Shown: positions 1-9,672, counted from the first letter of the stretch. The stretch: DNA of 64,000 nt from CAYSCS01 sp964429695 (GCA_964429695.1 CAYSCS010000021.1:24483-88482); one strand, 5' to 3'. Made by a program: numbers and translations. The notes: generated by a model not told the origin, from the letters alone.

Positions 1-1971
1 CCTTTGCCCAGTTTCAAATTAACAGGAATGTGCAGCTTCGGGAATATTGATGAGCCAATTCTTGCTTCGATGCCCCCTCTTCCTTATTGGGAAAAGACAG
101 CCTGGGTATCTGTGGATAATCAGCGTGACCTAACCATTCTGGGAATGATCAACTGGGTCGCTGACCAGAACACATTTTTTGACATTCGTTTCAATTATTT
201 AGCCAATTGGTGGCCATGGCGTGTTCACCCTGATGCTGATCCTTATCTTCCAACGACTATTGACCTTTATACGAACATAGTGACAGGGTCAGTTTATTTA
301 GGGAACCAAGATGCAGATGTCTTCCGGCTTCAACTCATGGCAAGCGGGACTCGATTCGTAGACAACTTCTTGGGAGGGAATCATGAGATAAAGGCAGGAG
401 TAGAATACGAAGAAAGCGATTCTAGATATCAAAACTACAAACAGTCTCCTTACTTCATGACTCTGACCTTTACGGGCCTACCCTGGGGTTTGCACTTTCT
501 CGTTCTTTATATGGGTATGTTTTATGTCGCTAATTATGGGGAAAAACCAAGGGATACAGTGTCTCAATCTAGATTAAGAAGATTTAGCCTCTTTTTTCAA
601 GATAGTTTCACAATTAAAAAAAGAATAAATCTCAACCTGGGAATGAGGTATGATGAATCGCACGGTGACCTATTAGGAGGAACTCACAAACCCCTTGGAG
701 CAAAAGATCCTTTCTTAGTGGCTCTGGCACCGAGTGTTTTTAAAGAAACCACCATCCCGGATATGAAAGATGTCATGAAATGGAAGGATCTTTCTCCGAG
801 AATAGGACTCGTCTTTGACGTCTTTGGTGACGCAAAAACTTCTTTGAAAGCCTCATGGTCTCGCTACAATGAATATTTGGGCTTAGTCTATTTCCATGGA
901 CAACATCCCTTCATGTTTAACACAGTGGAAACTTTATGGTTTGACCTCAATGAAAATGGAATCATAGAAGATTCGGATTTCTTTTTACCCACTTATCTTC
1001 CTCCTGACCCCAGCGATTTTAACCCCCTGGATGTGATTAACCCCAAGGTAAAGGGCTCACTCGCTGATGAATTCATTGTCGGTTTGGAGAAGGAAATTTA
1101 CAAGGACTTCAGTGCTTCCATCTCCTTTATCCAAAAAATAAAAACGAGAATGCCTCAGGTCGTGGAAAAATTTAGGGGTTCTACTCCCGAGAGTGAATGG
1201 TGGATTCCCTACTCTGTAACTGATCCAGGCTGGGATGGAGAGTATGGAACTACTGATGATAAAGAGATTACAGTTTATGGAGTAAAAGCAGGAGCCCCTG
1301 AGAGCAGGGGCTACCTTACTAACATTGATGACAAGGTAAAGACAGAGAGGAAGTACAGGGAAGTAGAACTCACTCTTGCAAAAAGAATGTCTAACCGCTG
1401 GCAGCTTTTAGGCTCGATAACCTGGAGCAAATTCGAGGGAAATATTGAAGCAGACTACGGAGGCAGCATTGCCGAAGCACTCGGTAATTTTTCAACTCCT
1501 AATTACCTCGTCAACAGATATGGCAGGCTAAATTTCGACCGTCGCCTAGTCATAAAACTGCAGGGGTCTGTGCTGATGCCATGGGAAGTGATGATGAGTG
1601 CCTTTTACTTATATTCTTCCGGTGAGCCATGGACCAGGACACTCGAAATTCAGCTTCCTTACGATTCATCCTTTGAGTATCCTGGGACTTTAGTCACTGT
1701 GAATGGCGACCCTGCAGGCTCTTATAGAAAGCGCTCAAGAAATAATTTAGATATTAGAGTAGAAAAAAGTTTTAAAGTAGGGAAATTTGGGAGATTGTGG
1801 ATCTTCCTCGATGTGCTGAATGTTCTTGGTGAACACTGGTTCGACGTCAATCAAGACCCTGGCGGAAGAGTCCTCAATGACGGCTCATTTCAAAGATGGC
1901 CTACCTACGGTCAATTTACAGCTGCTCATGGTCTGAGGACACTCAAGTTGAGCGCAAGATTCATATTCTGA
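1..1971 (+). CDS. TonB-dependent receptor-like outer-membrane protein, C-terminal part
   Basis: This is the C-terminal 656 residues of an outer-membrane beta-barrel of the TonB-dependent receptor type, probably the Oar/CarboxypepD-regulatory subclass. The frame is open through base 1 (CCT codon), so the gene begins before the window and the TTG at 4 is not a real start. Seen directly: many amphipathic strand-like segments, Trp/Tyr-rich loops, a late segment RLWIFLDVLNVLG of the kind found near the end of these receptors, and a terminal RFIF with the C-terminal Phe used for BAM recognition. Signal peptide, plug and any TonB box lie upstream and cannot be judged. Substrate unknown. The stop is followed by a 600-base gap, so it is not obviously in an operon with the next gene. 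Confidence 0.8.
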   Translation, partial: PLPSFKLTGMCSFGNIDEPILASMPPLPYWEKTAWVSVDNQRDLTILGMINWVADQNTFFDIRFNYLANWWPWRVHPDADPYLPTTIDLYTNIVTGSVYLGNQDADVFRLQLMASGTRFVDNFLGGNHEIKAGVEYEESDSRYQNYKQSPYFMTLTFTGLPWGLHFLVLYMGMFYVANYGEKPRDTVSQSRLRRFSLFFQDSFTIKKRINLNLGMRYDESHGDLLGGTHKPLGAKDPFLVALAPSVFKETTIPDMKDVMKWKDLSPRIGLVFDVFGDAKTSLKASWSRYNEYLGLVYFHGQHPFMFNTVETLWFDLNENGIIEDSDFFLPTYLPPDPSDFNPLDVINPKVKGSLADEFIVGLEKEIYKDFSASISFIQKIKTRMPQVVEKFRGSTPESEWWIPYSVTDPGWDGEYGTTDDKEITVYGVKAGAPESRGYLTNIDDKVKTERKYREVELTLAKRMSNRWQLLGSITWSKFEGNIEADYGGSIAEALGNFSTPNYLVNRYGRLNFDRRLVIKLQGSVLMPWEVMMSAFYLYSSGEPWTRTLEIQLPYDSSFEYPGTLVTVNGDPAGSYRKRSRNNLDIRVEKSFKVGKFGRLWIFLDVLNVLGEHWFDVNQDPGGRVLNDGSFQRWPTYGQFTAAHGLRTLKLSARFIF

Positions 1972-2575
1972 GGAGAAATGAACCACAGATGAAAGAAAAT
2001 AATCATAAATTTTTATTAAAGAAGATAATGTGGCGATGAAGAGACTCTGCTTAGCAGTTTTTGGTTAAGGTCTAAAAAATGGAGAAAAAATTCTCTTGAG
2101 CTAATAGGGAAGGAAATATTTAAAAGGTAAAGAAATCATAGAGAATTTCTTTAGTCTGTATTTTATTAAGTCCAAGGTTAGAAGGATTGAGGTTAGTTTG
2201 GAGGAGATTTGCATTGAGCCGCTTTCTAAACAAAGGTTTGAGGAGAAATATTTAGTATTTAAAAAATGCTAGGTTTTCATTAAAAGGCCTTTGTCCTGAA
2301 ATACATGCTCCTAAAGTAACCAAGAAATAACTATCTTGGCTTTTATTGACTTTGGCAAAAAAGGTTAATTAAAGCCAAAATTTCTCTCTTAATGAGGGAA
2401 TGCACAGAAAGGATAATGAAGGTGCGTCCGGAAATAGGTTATACACAAGATTCTAGGAGTGGTTATCCAGCGTGATGTGAAGCGAAGAGAAAATGACGAG
2501 GGGGAAAAGAGAAGTTTTCTTGGATAAAATTTTTTTCTTGAACTCACATCTTTTCTTCCATTTCTCAAGCCTCTA
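1972..2575. other. intergenic region with a possible eroded ORF
   Basis: No intact gene or clear promoter was recognised. On the plus strand an open stretch at 2108-2272 (about 54 codons, no start codon, stop TAG at 2270-2272) has coding-like composition, including VRRIEVSLEEICIEPL and QRFEEKYLVFKK. It may be the remnant of a lost gene. No family was recognised. Confidence 0.4.
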
Positions 2576-3781
2576 TTGAAATCTATTAAGGCTTTGATTT
2601 ACTATTCTCTCCAAGAAAAAGACTTAAAGTTGAGAAAAAGACATCTGTTTCTGAAGATGGCTCTCATGATGATAGGGCTTTCGGCCCTTTCTTTTCCTAT
2701 TTTTCCTCAGATACTTGATTTCCACGGTTTTCTTTCAGGCTGGATGGCAGCATCAGGGAAAGAATTCCTCGAGACTCAAGTCGGGCTGCGTTTCCTTCCA
2801 GATTTCTCTCTCTCGAAATCCCTGGGAAGAGAAAGACTCCTTGAGGCTGAATTATCTTTGAATGCCTGGGCATCTGCAGAAATCAGAAATTTCGATGAAT
2901 CACACATTGAGGGAAAGACGAAGCTTTATCGAGCCATGGTGAGGTATTCTTCGCCGCGCTTTGAGGCAAGACTTGGACTTCAGAAAATAAGCTTCGGCTC
3001 AGCTTCATTTCTGAGACCCCTAATGTGGTTCGATAGGCTTGACCCAAGAGACCCACTTCAGATTACAGATGGAGTCTATGCTCTTCTTCTTCGGTATTAC
3101 TTCCTCAATAACAGGAACATCTGGCTCTGGGCACTCTATGGGAACGACGACCCTAAAGGGTGGGAAATGATGCCAACGGCCAAGAGGAGGCCAGAATTAG
3201 GAGGAAGAATCCAGACTCCTCTCTCCAAAGGAGAGCTGGCTTTTACCTACCACCAGCGTAGAGTAAGCTTTGAAATGGAGGATGAATCTTCATCCAAATT
3301 TTCCCCGATTCCTGAAAATCGTTATGCACTCGATGGAAAATGGGACTTCGGTGTGGGTTTATGGCTTGAGGTAGCCCTGACCTGTCTCCAGAATAAAAAC
3401 CTTCCTTATGCCCGGCAGAGGTCTTTTGTGGCAGGAATTGACTATACTTTCAATTTAGGTAATGGACTTCATCTTTTAGGCGAGTACTTTGAGTTTTGTG
3501 CCAATGATAACGGCTCGACCGGAGAAAGGACCTTGAGTTTTGTGGCTCTCTCACTTGCCTATCCTCCGGGACTCCTCGACACCCTGAATCTAATTTTTTA
3601 TTATGATGAAGAAAATAAGCAACTCTATACTTTTTTTAGATGGCAGAGGTCCTTTGACCGATTGGACTTTCATCTTATGGCCTTCTGGAATCCAGAACGC
3701 TTTCAAATCTATCGAACGCAGAGCGCTTCCAATCTCTTCGCTGGAAAAGGGATTCAGCTCATGATGGTCTTTCATTATTGA
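2576..3781 (+). CDS. outer-membrane beta-barrel protein heading an ABC transporter operon
   Basis: Predicted outer-membrane barrel of about 400 residues. A hydrophobic stretch (about residues 28-46, MALMMIGLSALSFPIFPQ) after a basic RKRH segment looks like a signal peptide. The remainder alternates polar and aromatic residues in barrel fashion and ends VFHY, a terminal aromatic. The start is uncertain: TTG 2576 gives the longest frame, TTG 2630 keeps the basic n-region, and ATG 2657 would remove it; none has a strong ribosome-binding site. It is followed after 60 bases by an ABC ATPase, two FtsX-type permeases and a LolA-like protein, so it may be the outer-membrane partner or cargo-linked component of that system. 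I could not name its family; this is inference from topology and neighbourhood. Confidence 0.65.
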   Translation: MKSIKALIYYSLQEKDLKLRKRHLFLKMALMMIGLSALSFPIFPQILDFHGFLSGWMAASGKEFLETQVGLRFLPDFSLSKSLGRERLLEAELSLNAWASAEIRNFDESHIEGKTKLYRAMVRYSSPRFEARLGLQKISFGSASFLRPLMWFDRLDPRDPLQITDGVYALLLRYYFLNNRNIWLWALYGNDDPKGWEMMPTAKRRPELGGRIQTPLSKGELAFTYHQRRVSFEMEDESSSKFSPIPENRYALDGKWDFGVGLWLEVALTCLQNKNLPYARQRSFVAGIDYTFNLGNGLHLLGEYFEFCANDNGSTGERTLSFVALSLAYPPGLLDTLNLIFYYDEENKQLYTFFRWQRSFDRLDFHLMAFWNPERFQIYRTQSASNLFAGKGIQLMMVFHY

Positions 3782-3841
3782 GCTTTATTTACTAAGATAG
3801 TCACAAAAATTTAAAAAAGAGGAAAGAAAGGCAAGAAAAAC

Positions 3842-4576
3842 ATGGAAAACAAGGCTCTGATAGAGACAATAGATTTAGTAAAAATCTATCCCATGGGAAA
3901 CCATGAGCTCATAGCCTTGAACAGGGTGAATCTGGCTTTTAGGGCGGGAGAATTTGCGGGTCTTGTCGGGCCGAGTGGCTCAGGAAAAACCACTCTTCTC
4001 AACATCATTGGCTCGCTTGATTCTCCAACCAGAGGAAGTGCCGTTGTCATGGGAAAAAAGGTGGAGGAACTTAGCGCAAGGCAGGCAGCAAGATTACGGA
4101 TGGAGAACATTGGATTCATCTTCCAGACCTTTAATCTTCTCCCTGTGTATACTGTTTATGAGAACGTTGAATTTCCGCTTCTTCTCCTCGGGGTTTCGGG
4201 TGCTGAAAGGAAGCGCCGCGTGATGGAGGCCCTGGAATGGGTGAGACTTTCTGAGAGAGCTAAATCTAAGCCATCCCAACTTTCAGGAGGGGAAAGTCAG
4301 CGTGTTGCCATTGCCAGGGCAATTGTCAAGAAACCCACCCTTATTCTTGCGGATGAGCCCACTGCCAATCTCGATGCCGAAAACTCACACAACATCCTCC
4401 AGATTATGGAAGAGCTCAACAGAGAGCTAGGAACGACTTTCATTTTTGCTACTCATGACGAGAAGGTAATCCAATATCTGAGGAGGAAAATAACCCTTTT
4501 GGATGGGAAGGTAGCCCGCGATGAGATCTTAACAACCGAGGAAAAGAGAGAGACGCATGGAGGCAACTCAAGATGA
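3842..4576 (+). CDS. ABC transporter ATP-binding protein (LolD/MacB type)
   Basis: Cytoplasmic ATPase of 244 residues that powers the two FtsX-type permeases encoded next. Walker A is GPSGSGKTT near residue 43, the ABC signature is LSGGESQRVAIARA, Walker B is LILADEPTANLD, and the H-loop is FIFATHDE. Length and the short Q-loop region (FIFQTFNLLP) match the LolD/MacB/FtsE group, which moves substrates in or out of the inner-membrane leaflet rather than importing solutes. Its stop overlaps the permease start by ATGA, implying translational coupling. The C-terminal tail beyond the H-loop is slightly long and charged. Family assignment is secure; the substrate is inferred to be a lipoprotein or envelope component because of the LolA-like gene at the operon end. 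Confidence 0.92.
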   Translation: MENKALIETIDLVKIYPMGNHELIALNRVNLAFRAGEFAGLVGPSGSGKTTLLNIIGSLDSPTRGSAVVMGKKVEELSARQAARLRMENIGFIFQTFNLLPVYTVYENVEFPLLLLGVSGAERKRRVMEALEWVRLSERAKSKPSQLSGGESQRVAIARAIVKKPTLILADEPTANLDAENSHNILQIMEELNRELGTTFIFATHDEKVIQYLRRKITLLDGKVARDEILTTEEKRETHGGNSR

Positions 4577-5751
4577 AGGTCGTTTTCAAACTTGCCTTCA
4601 GGAACCTCGTTGGAGCAGGCCTCAGAACTTGGCTAAACGTGATTGTCCTTTCTTTTTCCTTCATAGCCATCATCTGGAGCCAGGGCGTTTACGAGGGAAT
4701 GAGTGCTCAGGCAGCCCAATCTTTGAAGGACGCCGAGTATGGTGGAGGGCAATACTGGCATGAAGAATATGACCCTTATAATCCTCTGACTCTGGAGAAA
4801 GCACATGGTGCTCTCCCTGCTCCTCTTCAGAGGCTAATTGAAGAAAGAAGAGCCATGGCTATCCTCATCATCCAGGGGACTCTTTACCCTCAAGGACGTT
4901 TCCTTCCTGTTATCATCAAAGGTATAGACTCTGGCCAGAATATACTTCTCTTTCCCTCGAAATTCCTAAATAACGGAGGAGAGGATGAAATCCCTGCCCT
5001 TATCGGAACTCGTATGGCTCGTTCGACTGGGCTCAGGGTAGGGGATGTGGTTACTCTCCGTTTTCGAGATTCCCAGGGAGCATTTGATGCCCGTAACATT
5101 CGCATCGTCCATATCATGAGCACAACTGTGCAGTCTATAGATCAAGGACAGGTCTGGCTACCGCTAAGCACCCTCCGCTCGCTAGCTGGGATGGAGCAAG
5201 AAGCTACTCTCGTGACTTTAGGGAAAGGAACGAATTTCTCCGAGAGAATCCCGGGCTGGTCTTATAAGAGTCTGGATTTTTTACTCCAAGACATCCATGA
5301 GCTAGTGCGGAGCAAAACGGTAGGGTCGACAATCTTTTACCTCATCCTTATCCTTCTTGCCTTGCTCGCTCTCTTCGATACGCAAGTTCTTTCAATTTTC
5401 CGCAGGAGAAAGGAGATAGGTACATTGATGGCAATGGGAATGAGCAGGGCGAAGATAATTCAACTTTTTACTCTTGAGGGAGCCCTCCATAGTCTTCTTG
5501 CCGCCCTGGTAGCCGCAGTCTACGGATTTCCACTTCTTGGGATTTTTGCTCGCAAGGGATGGGCCATGCCTCAGGCCATTGATAGTTATGGATTTGCCAT
5601 TGGGGAGAGAATATTCCCCATTTACAGTGCAGGGCTAATCCTGGGAACGGCTATCCTGGTTATGTTGGTTACTACGCTGGTGAGTTTCCTTCCCACACGA
5701 AGGATAGCGAAGCTAAAACCCACAGATGCATTAAGAGGGAGGATTTCATGA
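4573..5751 (+). CDS. FtsX-type ABC permease, first subunit
   Basis: Inner-membrane permease of 392 residues in the MacB/LolC/LolE superfamily. One transmembrane helix follows the N-terminus (about residues 17-38). A large periplasmic domain spans about 40-245. Three helices close the protein, with the cytoplasmic RRRKEIGTLMAMGMSRAKII coupling segment characteristic of FtsX-like permeases at about 275-295. It starts at an ATG overlapping the ATPase stop and itself overlaps the next permease by ATGA. With the second permease it probably forms a heterodimer on the upstream ATPase, in the manner of LolCE. Pairing and substrate are inferred; the fold assignment comes from visible topology and the coupling motif. 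Confidence 0.88.
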   Translation: MKVVFKLAFRNLVGAGLRTWLNVIVLSFSFIAIIWSQGVYEGMSAQAAQSLKDAEYGGGQYWHEEYDPYNPLTLEKAHGALPAPLQRLIEERRAMAILIIQGTLYPQGRFLPVIIKGIDSGQNILLFPSKFLNNGGEDEIPALIGTRMARSTGLRVGDVVTLRFRDSQGAFDARNIRIVHIMSTTVQSIDQGQVWLPLSTLRSLAGMEQEATLVTLGKGTNFSERIPGWSYKSLDFLLQDIHELVRSKTVGSTIFYLILILLALLALFDTQVLSIFRRRKEIGTLMAMGMSRAKIIQLFTLEGALHSLLAALVAAVYGFPLLGIFARKGWAMPQAIDSYGFAIGERIFPIYSAGLILGTAILVMLVTTLVSFLPTRRIAKLKPTDALRGRIS

Positions 5752-7022
5752 TAAAATTCCTCCTCAAGGGTATTCTGCGCGATCGCTCGAGAAGTCTCTT
5801 CCCTTTTCTCACTGTTGGGGTGGGAGTGATGCTCACTGTCTTTCTCTATAGCTACATCAAAGGGGCAGAAAATAGTTTTGTGGAAACGAGTGCTCGATTC
5901 TCTACCGGTCATGTGAAAATTATGTCTAGGGCTTATGCAGAAGAGGCAGACCAGATTCCAAATGACCTGGCATTTATGGGGGTGGAATCGTTGTTGGAGG
6001 AGCTGAAGAAGATGTTCCCTTCAATGTTCTTTTCACCGCGGATAAGATTTGGAGGCATTTTAGATGTCCCAGAAAAGAGCGGAGAGACACGAATCCAGGC
6101 GCCTGTGGTCGGGATTGGAGTGGATTTCTTGAGGGAGGAAAGTCCCGAACATCTCATTCTGGACCTCTTGCGAGCCTTAGTGAACGGGAACCTTCCTCAA
6201 AAAAGCGGAGATATCCTCATCAGCTCTGATTTTGCCCAGAGCCTTGCTCTTAAGCCAGGAGACATAGTTACCCTCATCAGCTCGACCATGCACGGGAGCA
6301 TGGCCATAGCCAATTTCAGAGTAGCAGGCACTGTCCGCTTCGGTGTCACAGCCATGGACCGGAGCGCAGTTCTTGCGGACCTCAGGGATATTCAGGAAGT
6401 CCTGGATATGAAAGATGCGGCCGGGGAAATTCTGGGATTCTATAAAGATTTTATTTACAGGGATAAGGAGACGGAAGAAATAGCAAAGATGTTTAACAGG
6501 AGATATGAGGGCTTAAATGATGAATTCCTCCCTCAAATGGTCTCACTCAAAAACCAGGCTGGCTTAGGTGATTTACTGGCTATGATGAAGGTATTTTCCC
6601 TGGGTGTTGTGCTTGTTTTTGTGGTTGCCATGTCCATTGTGCTCTGGAATGCAGGGCTGATGGGATCTTTAAGAAGATACGGAGAGATTGGAGTTCGCCT
6701 GGCAATGGGCGAAGGTAAGGGACATCTTTATCGCTCGCTGCTTTTGGAATCCTTGATGATTGCCATTTTAGGAACAATAGCTGGAACTGCAGTTGGAGTG
6801 GCCATCGCTTACTACATCCAGGTCCACGGGATTAACATTAGTTTTTTGATGAAGAGCTCTTCGCTTATGTTCAGCGATGTCCTCAGGGCTCATGTGACTC
6901 CAGTAAGCTTTGTCATCGGTTTTCTTCCGGGATTGGGAGCAACCTTGCTGGGGACTTCAATTTCCGGATTGGGAATCTATAGGCGAAAGACATCTTCCTT
7001 GATGAAGGAACTTGAAGCATGA
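5748..7022 (+). CDS. FtsX-type ABC permease, second subunit
   Basis: Second FtsX/LolC-type permease of the operon, 424 residues. An N-terminal helix (about 15-37) precedes a periplasmic domain of about 230 residues. Three C-terminal helices follow, with the cytoplasmic GSLRRYGEIGVRLAMGEGKG segment between the first two matching the coupling region seen in its partner. The two permeases are homologous in architecture but clearly diverged, which favours a heterodimer. Start and stop both overlap neighbours by ATGA (5748 and 7019), so the whole cassette is likely translated from one message. It probably couples ATP hydrolysis to extraction of a lipoprotein or lipid towards the LolA-like protein encoded next. 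Confidence 0.88.
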   Translation: MIKFLLKGILRDRSRSLFPFLTVGVGVMLTVFLYSYIKGAENSFVETSARFSTGHVKIMSRAYAEEADQIPNDLAFMGVESLLEELKKMFPSMFFSPRIRFGGILDVPEKSGETRIQAPVVGIGVDFLREESPEHLILDLLRALVNGNLPQKSGDILISSDFAQSLALKPGDIVTLISSTMHGSMAIANFRVAGTVRFGVTAMDRSAVLADLRDIQEVLDMKDAAGEILGFYKDFIYRDKETEEIAKMFNRRYEGLNDEFLPQMVSLKNQAGLGDLLAMMKVFSLGVVLVFVVAMSIVLWNAGLMGSLRRYGEIGVRLAMGEGKGHLYRSLLLESLMIAILGTIAGTAVGVAIAYYIQVHGINISFLMKSSSLMFSDVLRAHVTPVSFVIGFLPGLGATLLGTSISGLGIYRRKTSSLMKELEA

Positions 7023-7804
7023 AAAAGATTGTAGCTTTAGCAGGGACTGTGCTCTTACTAGGAGGGCGAGTTTTTTTGGGCATGAATTATCCTTCCACTA
7101 TCTCATTTGTAAACGAAGAAGAGGTGCCTTCTGGGGAATGGATCTTGGCGAGGGTAGATGAAAATATCATCTCCGGAAATAAAATTATAACTGCGCGGAT
7201 GATTATCCATGGTCGGCGGGCGACCCGTTCTATAGAATCGAAGACTTGGATTCAGGGAGAAGAGAAGGCTTTCACTGAATACCTGGCACCCGCCCGTGAA
7301 AGAGGGACAAAGATGTTAAAATTGGGGGACCAGTTGTGGATCTATTCTCCTGCAACCGATCGTACCATCCTCATCTCCGGCCACATGCTTCGACAATCTG
7401 TGATGGGTTCTGACCTATCCTATGAAGACATGATGGAAGACAGGCGTCTCCTAAAAATTTATGAGGCTAGAGTGGTCGGGGAAGAAAGGTTTCTCGATGC
7501 CACCTGCTGGGTGCTCGAACTTTTGGCAAAGAAGAGTGATGTTGCATATCCCTCGAGGAAAATATGGGTAGATGAGACAAGATTTGTAGTTTTGAGGGAA
7601 GAACGCTATGCGCGAAGTGGGATGCTCCTTAAAACGACAGAAGTAAAGAAGGTAATGAAGACTCAAGGAAGATGGGTTCCGGATAGGGTTATCTACAAGG
7701 ATGTTTTGAAAACTGGAGAAGGTACCGACTTCATCCTTGACTCAATCGAATTCGATGCTGAAATCCCCGACTATCTCTTTACCAAGGCATCCTTAAGAAA
7801 ATGA
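7019..7804 (+). CDS. outer-membrane lipoprotein-sorting protein (LolA-like)
   Basis: Periplasmic protein of 261 residues resembling the 'outer membrane lipoprotein-sorting' family that accompanies MacB/FtsX-like ABC cassettes. Residues 1-21 form a signal peptide (MKK then a hydrophobic run). The mature part contains alternating strands with segments typical of the family: WIYSPATDRTILISG, GSDLSYEDMM, and late YKDVLKTGEG. There is no lipobox, so it should be soluble like LolA. It is last in an operon coupled by ATGA overlaps. Family knowledge says such proteins form an open half-barrel that binds acyl chains; transfer of cargo from the two permeases to the outer membrane is the inferred role. 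Confidence 0.8.
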   Translation: MKKIVALAGTVLLLGGRVFLGMNYPSTISFVNEEEVPSGEWILARVDENIISGNKIITARMIIHGRRATRSIESKTWIQGEEKAFTEYLAPARERGTKMLKLGDQLWIYSPATDRTILISGHMLRQSVMGSDLSYEDMMEDRRLLKIYEARVVGEERFLDATCWVLELLAKKSDVAYPSRKIWVDETRFVVLREERYARSGMLLKTTEVKKVMKTQGRWVPDRVIYKDVLKTGEGTDFILDSIEFDAEIPDYLFTKASLRK

Positions 7805-8060
7805 CGAAAATTTTCAAACTGGAATAAGGAAAGGGGAGAATTATATAATGTAGAGATAGAATCAGGTTATTCCTATTCTTTGACAATCAGCCGAGCGAAT
7901 ATTCTCTTCCCATCCCTCAAGCTTGTCGTGCTTCTAAAGGCTAAACATGTCCAAGAGGATAGTGATGTTTTTTATCCCTGGTATTATTCTTATTTAATTC
8001 TTGAAGTTAAACCAGAAGGTATTTCTTCTCTCTTACTTTTTGAGTTCTTTAGGAATGTTT

Positions 8061-9557
8061 TTATCCTCCTTTAGACTCTCCTTTCATGATTTCAAGCATC
8101 CTCTCTGCATTTTCAGGAGGAAATGTCATGAGACTTACTGAGACCACAGTTATAAAGGAAAGGAGAGTTGCAGGAACCCATTCTGAGATCACGGCTTTTA
8201 GCTCAGGAATTGAATACCAGACAATCTCGGTTGCTGTTCCGCTTATAATTCCTGCAATAACGCCCCATTTGGTAAGTTTCTTCCAGTAAAGACTGAGAAG
8301 GATAGAGGGGCCGAAGGCTGCTCCCAGTCCTCCCCAGGCAAAGAGAACAAGATAGAAGACAAGCTTGGTGGCCAGGGCTCCAAAGACAAGAGCAACAAGA
8401 GTGATGATTAAGGTTACTAATCTACTCCAGAAGACAAGTGTCTTTTCAGAGATCTCCTTCCCTCGGGCCAAAATCTTCTGATAAGTGTCTCTGACTATAG
8501 CCGAGGAGGCAACAAGGAGCTGGGAGTCAGCCGTAGACATGATGGCTGCAAAAATAGCTGAGAGAGTCAACCCAAAGAGAAAAGGATGAAGATGTTTTGA
8601 ACCAAGGAGGGTAAAGATATTCTCTGCATCTTGGTCAGGGAGCAGGGACAAGTCTCTATAAAATGCCCTTCCTGCAAGTCCGATATAGACGGCTCCCCAC
8701 CCCATGATGACATTCCATAAGGTCCCAATAAAGCCTGTTATCTTCAATCTTTCAGGGTCGTCGATGGACATGTATTTATTGAGGATGTGAGGATTTCCCG
8801 GAGAGCCAAGTCCTATGCCGATAAAACTCAGGAATGTGCCTAGGGATATGGCGAAAGGGTCGATATGCTGGGGGGAAAGTTCTTTAAGTGAAGAAAATAG
8901 AGCTTGAAGACCCCCATAATCCAAGATGGCAATAAAAGGAAGAATTAAGAGAGCGAAAATCATCAACATTGCCTGGATTAAATCGGTGAGACAGACCGCG
9001 AGGAACCCCCCCATCATGGTATAAAAAAGGACTATTCCGGAGGTGATGAGCACTCCTTCAAACCTAGTGAGGTTGAAGCTTGAGGCAAGGGTTTTACCTC
9101 CAGCATTGAACTGGGCTGAAACATAGGCCACCATAAAGACGAGTATGGGGATGAGAGAGAATATCCTGATGAGATTCGTCTTATCGCCTAATCTTGATTC
9201 CAGGTAATCAGGGATGGTGAGATTGTCCATTTTTTCCGTGAAATACCTGAGTCTTCTTCCAGGGAAGATGAAGAGGAAGAGCTCCATGAGGATATAGCCT
9301 GTAACAGCCCAGATCGCAGATGCTCCTCTTATAAAAGCCATTCCAGAGACAGCAATCACAAGCCAAGCAGAACGGCCTGAGCTTACTGCGGCAAGGGCTA
9401 CGACAAAGCTTTTCATCCTTCTTCCCCCCAGAAAAAATTCTCCCATTCCAGAGGAGGAGAAGCGCGAAGTGATGAGGCCTATGATTACAACAATCCCTAA
9501 ATAAAGAAGAAAGGCGAGAAAAGTCCAGGTGTTTGCATTTCCCGAAAGAATAGTCAA
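8061..9557 (-). CDS. sodium:solute symporter (SSS family, PutP-like)
   Basis: Inner-membrane symporter of about 498 residues with some 13 hydrophobic segments. SSS hallmarks are EFFLGGRRMKSFVVALAAV near the N-terminus, as in PutP, and MSTADSQLLVASSAIVRD, the helix-9 region that binds sodium in this family. The open frame extends to a TTG at 9593. I place the start at TTG 9557 because AGGAGAT (9564-9570) sits 7-8 bases upstream and because a 31-codon membrane ORF ends four bases before it. Solute specificity (proline, pantothenate or another organic acid) cannot be told from sequence alone. Expression probably runs from the promoter at 9673-9701, together with the small ORF. Confidence 0.88.
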   Translation of the reverse strand: MTILSGNANTWTFLAFLLYLGIVVIIGLITSRFSSSGMGEFFLGGRRMKSFVVALAAVSSGRSAWLVIAVSGMAFIRGASAIWAVTGYILMELFLFIFPGRRLRYFTEKMDNLTIPDYLESRLGDKTNLIRIFSLIPILVFMVAYVSAQFNAGGKTLASSFNLTRFEGVLITSGIVLFYTMMGGFLAVCLTDLIQAMLMIFALLILPFIAILDYGGLQALFSSLKELSPQHIDPFAISLGTFLSFIGIGLGSPGNPHILNKYMSIDDPERLKITGFIGTLWNVIMGWGAVYIGLAGRAFYRDLSLLPDQDAENIFTLLGSKHLHPFLFGLTLSAIFAAIMSTADSQLLVASSAIVRDTYQKILARGKEISEKTLVFWSRLVTLIITLVALVFGALATKLVFYLVLFAWGGLGAAFGPSILLSLYWKKLTKWGVIAGIISGTATEIVWYSIPELKAVISEWVPATLLSFITVVSVSLMTFPPENAERMLEIMKGESKGG

Positions 9558-9561
9558 ATTT

Positions 9562-9657
9562 TTATCTCCTCTTTCTTTCTTTTCGGAAAGCAAGATATCC
9601 TGAAAGGGAAATTATGAGAAGGGGGAAGATGATAAGCCCGAAGATTGTGCCGACCAT
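9562..9657 (-). CDS. 31-residue membrane peptide upstream of the symporter
   Basis: Short ORF starting at ATG 9657 and ending TAA 9562-9564. It has one hydrophobic helix (about residues 2-23, VGTIFGLIIFPLLIISLSGY) followed by a strongly basic tail RKERKRR. The tail predicts insertion with the C-terminus in the cytoplasm by the positive-inside rule. It ends four bases before the symporter start, and its last codons contain that gene's Shine-Dalgarno sequence, so translation is probably coupled. Small one-helix subunits are known beside NSS transporters (MetS) and some other sodium symporters; this looks like one. A promoter at 9673-9701 puts the transcription start only about 9 bases before the ATG, and no Shine-Dalgarno is visible, so it may be translated from a nearly leaderless message. 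Confidence 0.65.
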   Translation of the reverse strand: MVGTIFGLIIFPLLIISLSGYLAFRKERKRR

Positions 9658-9672
9658 TTTTTGAAGGTTTGT

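Noticed and set aside
7880..8074. Plus-strand ORF of 64 codons between convergent genes
   Set aside because: No ribosome-binding site, runs into the symporter gene on the other strand, and no recognisable features.
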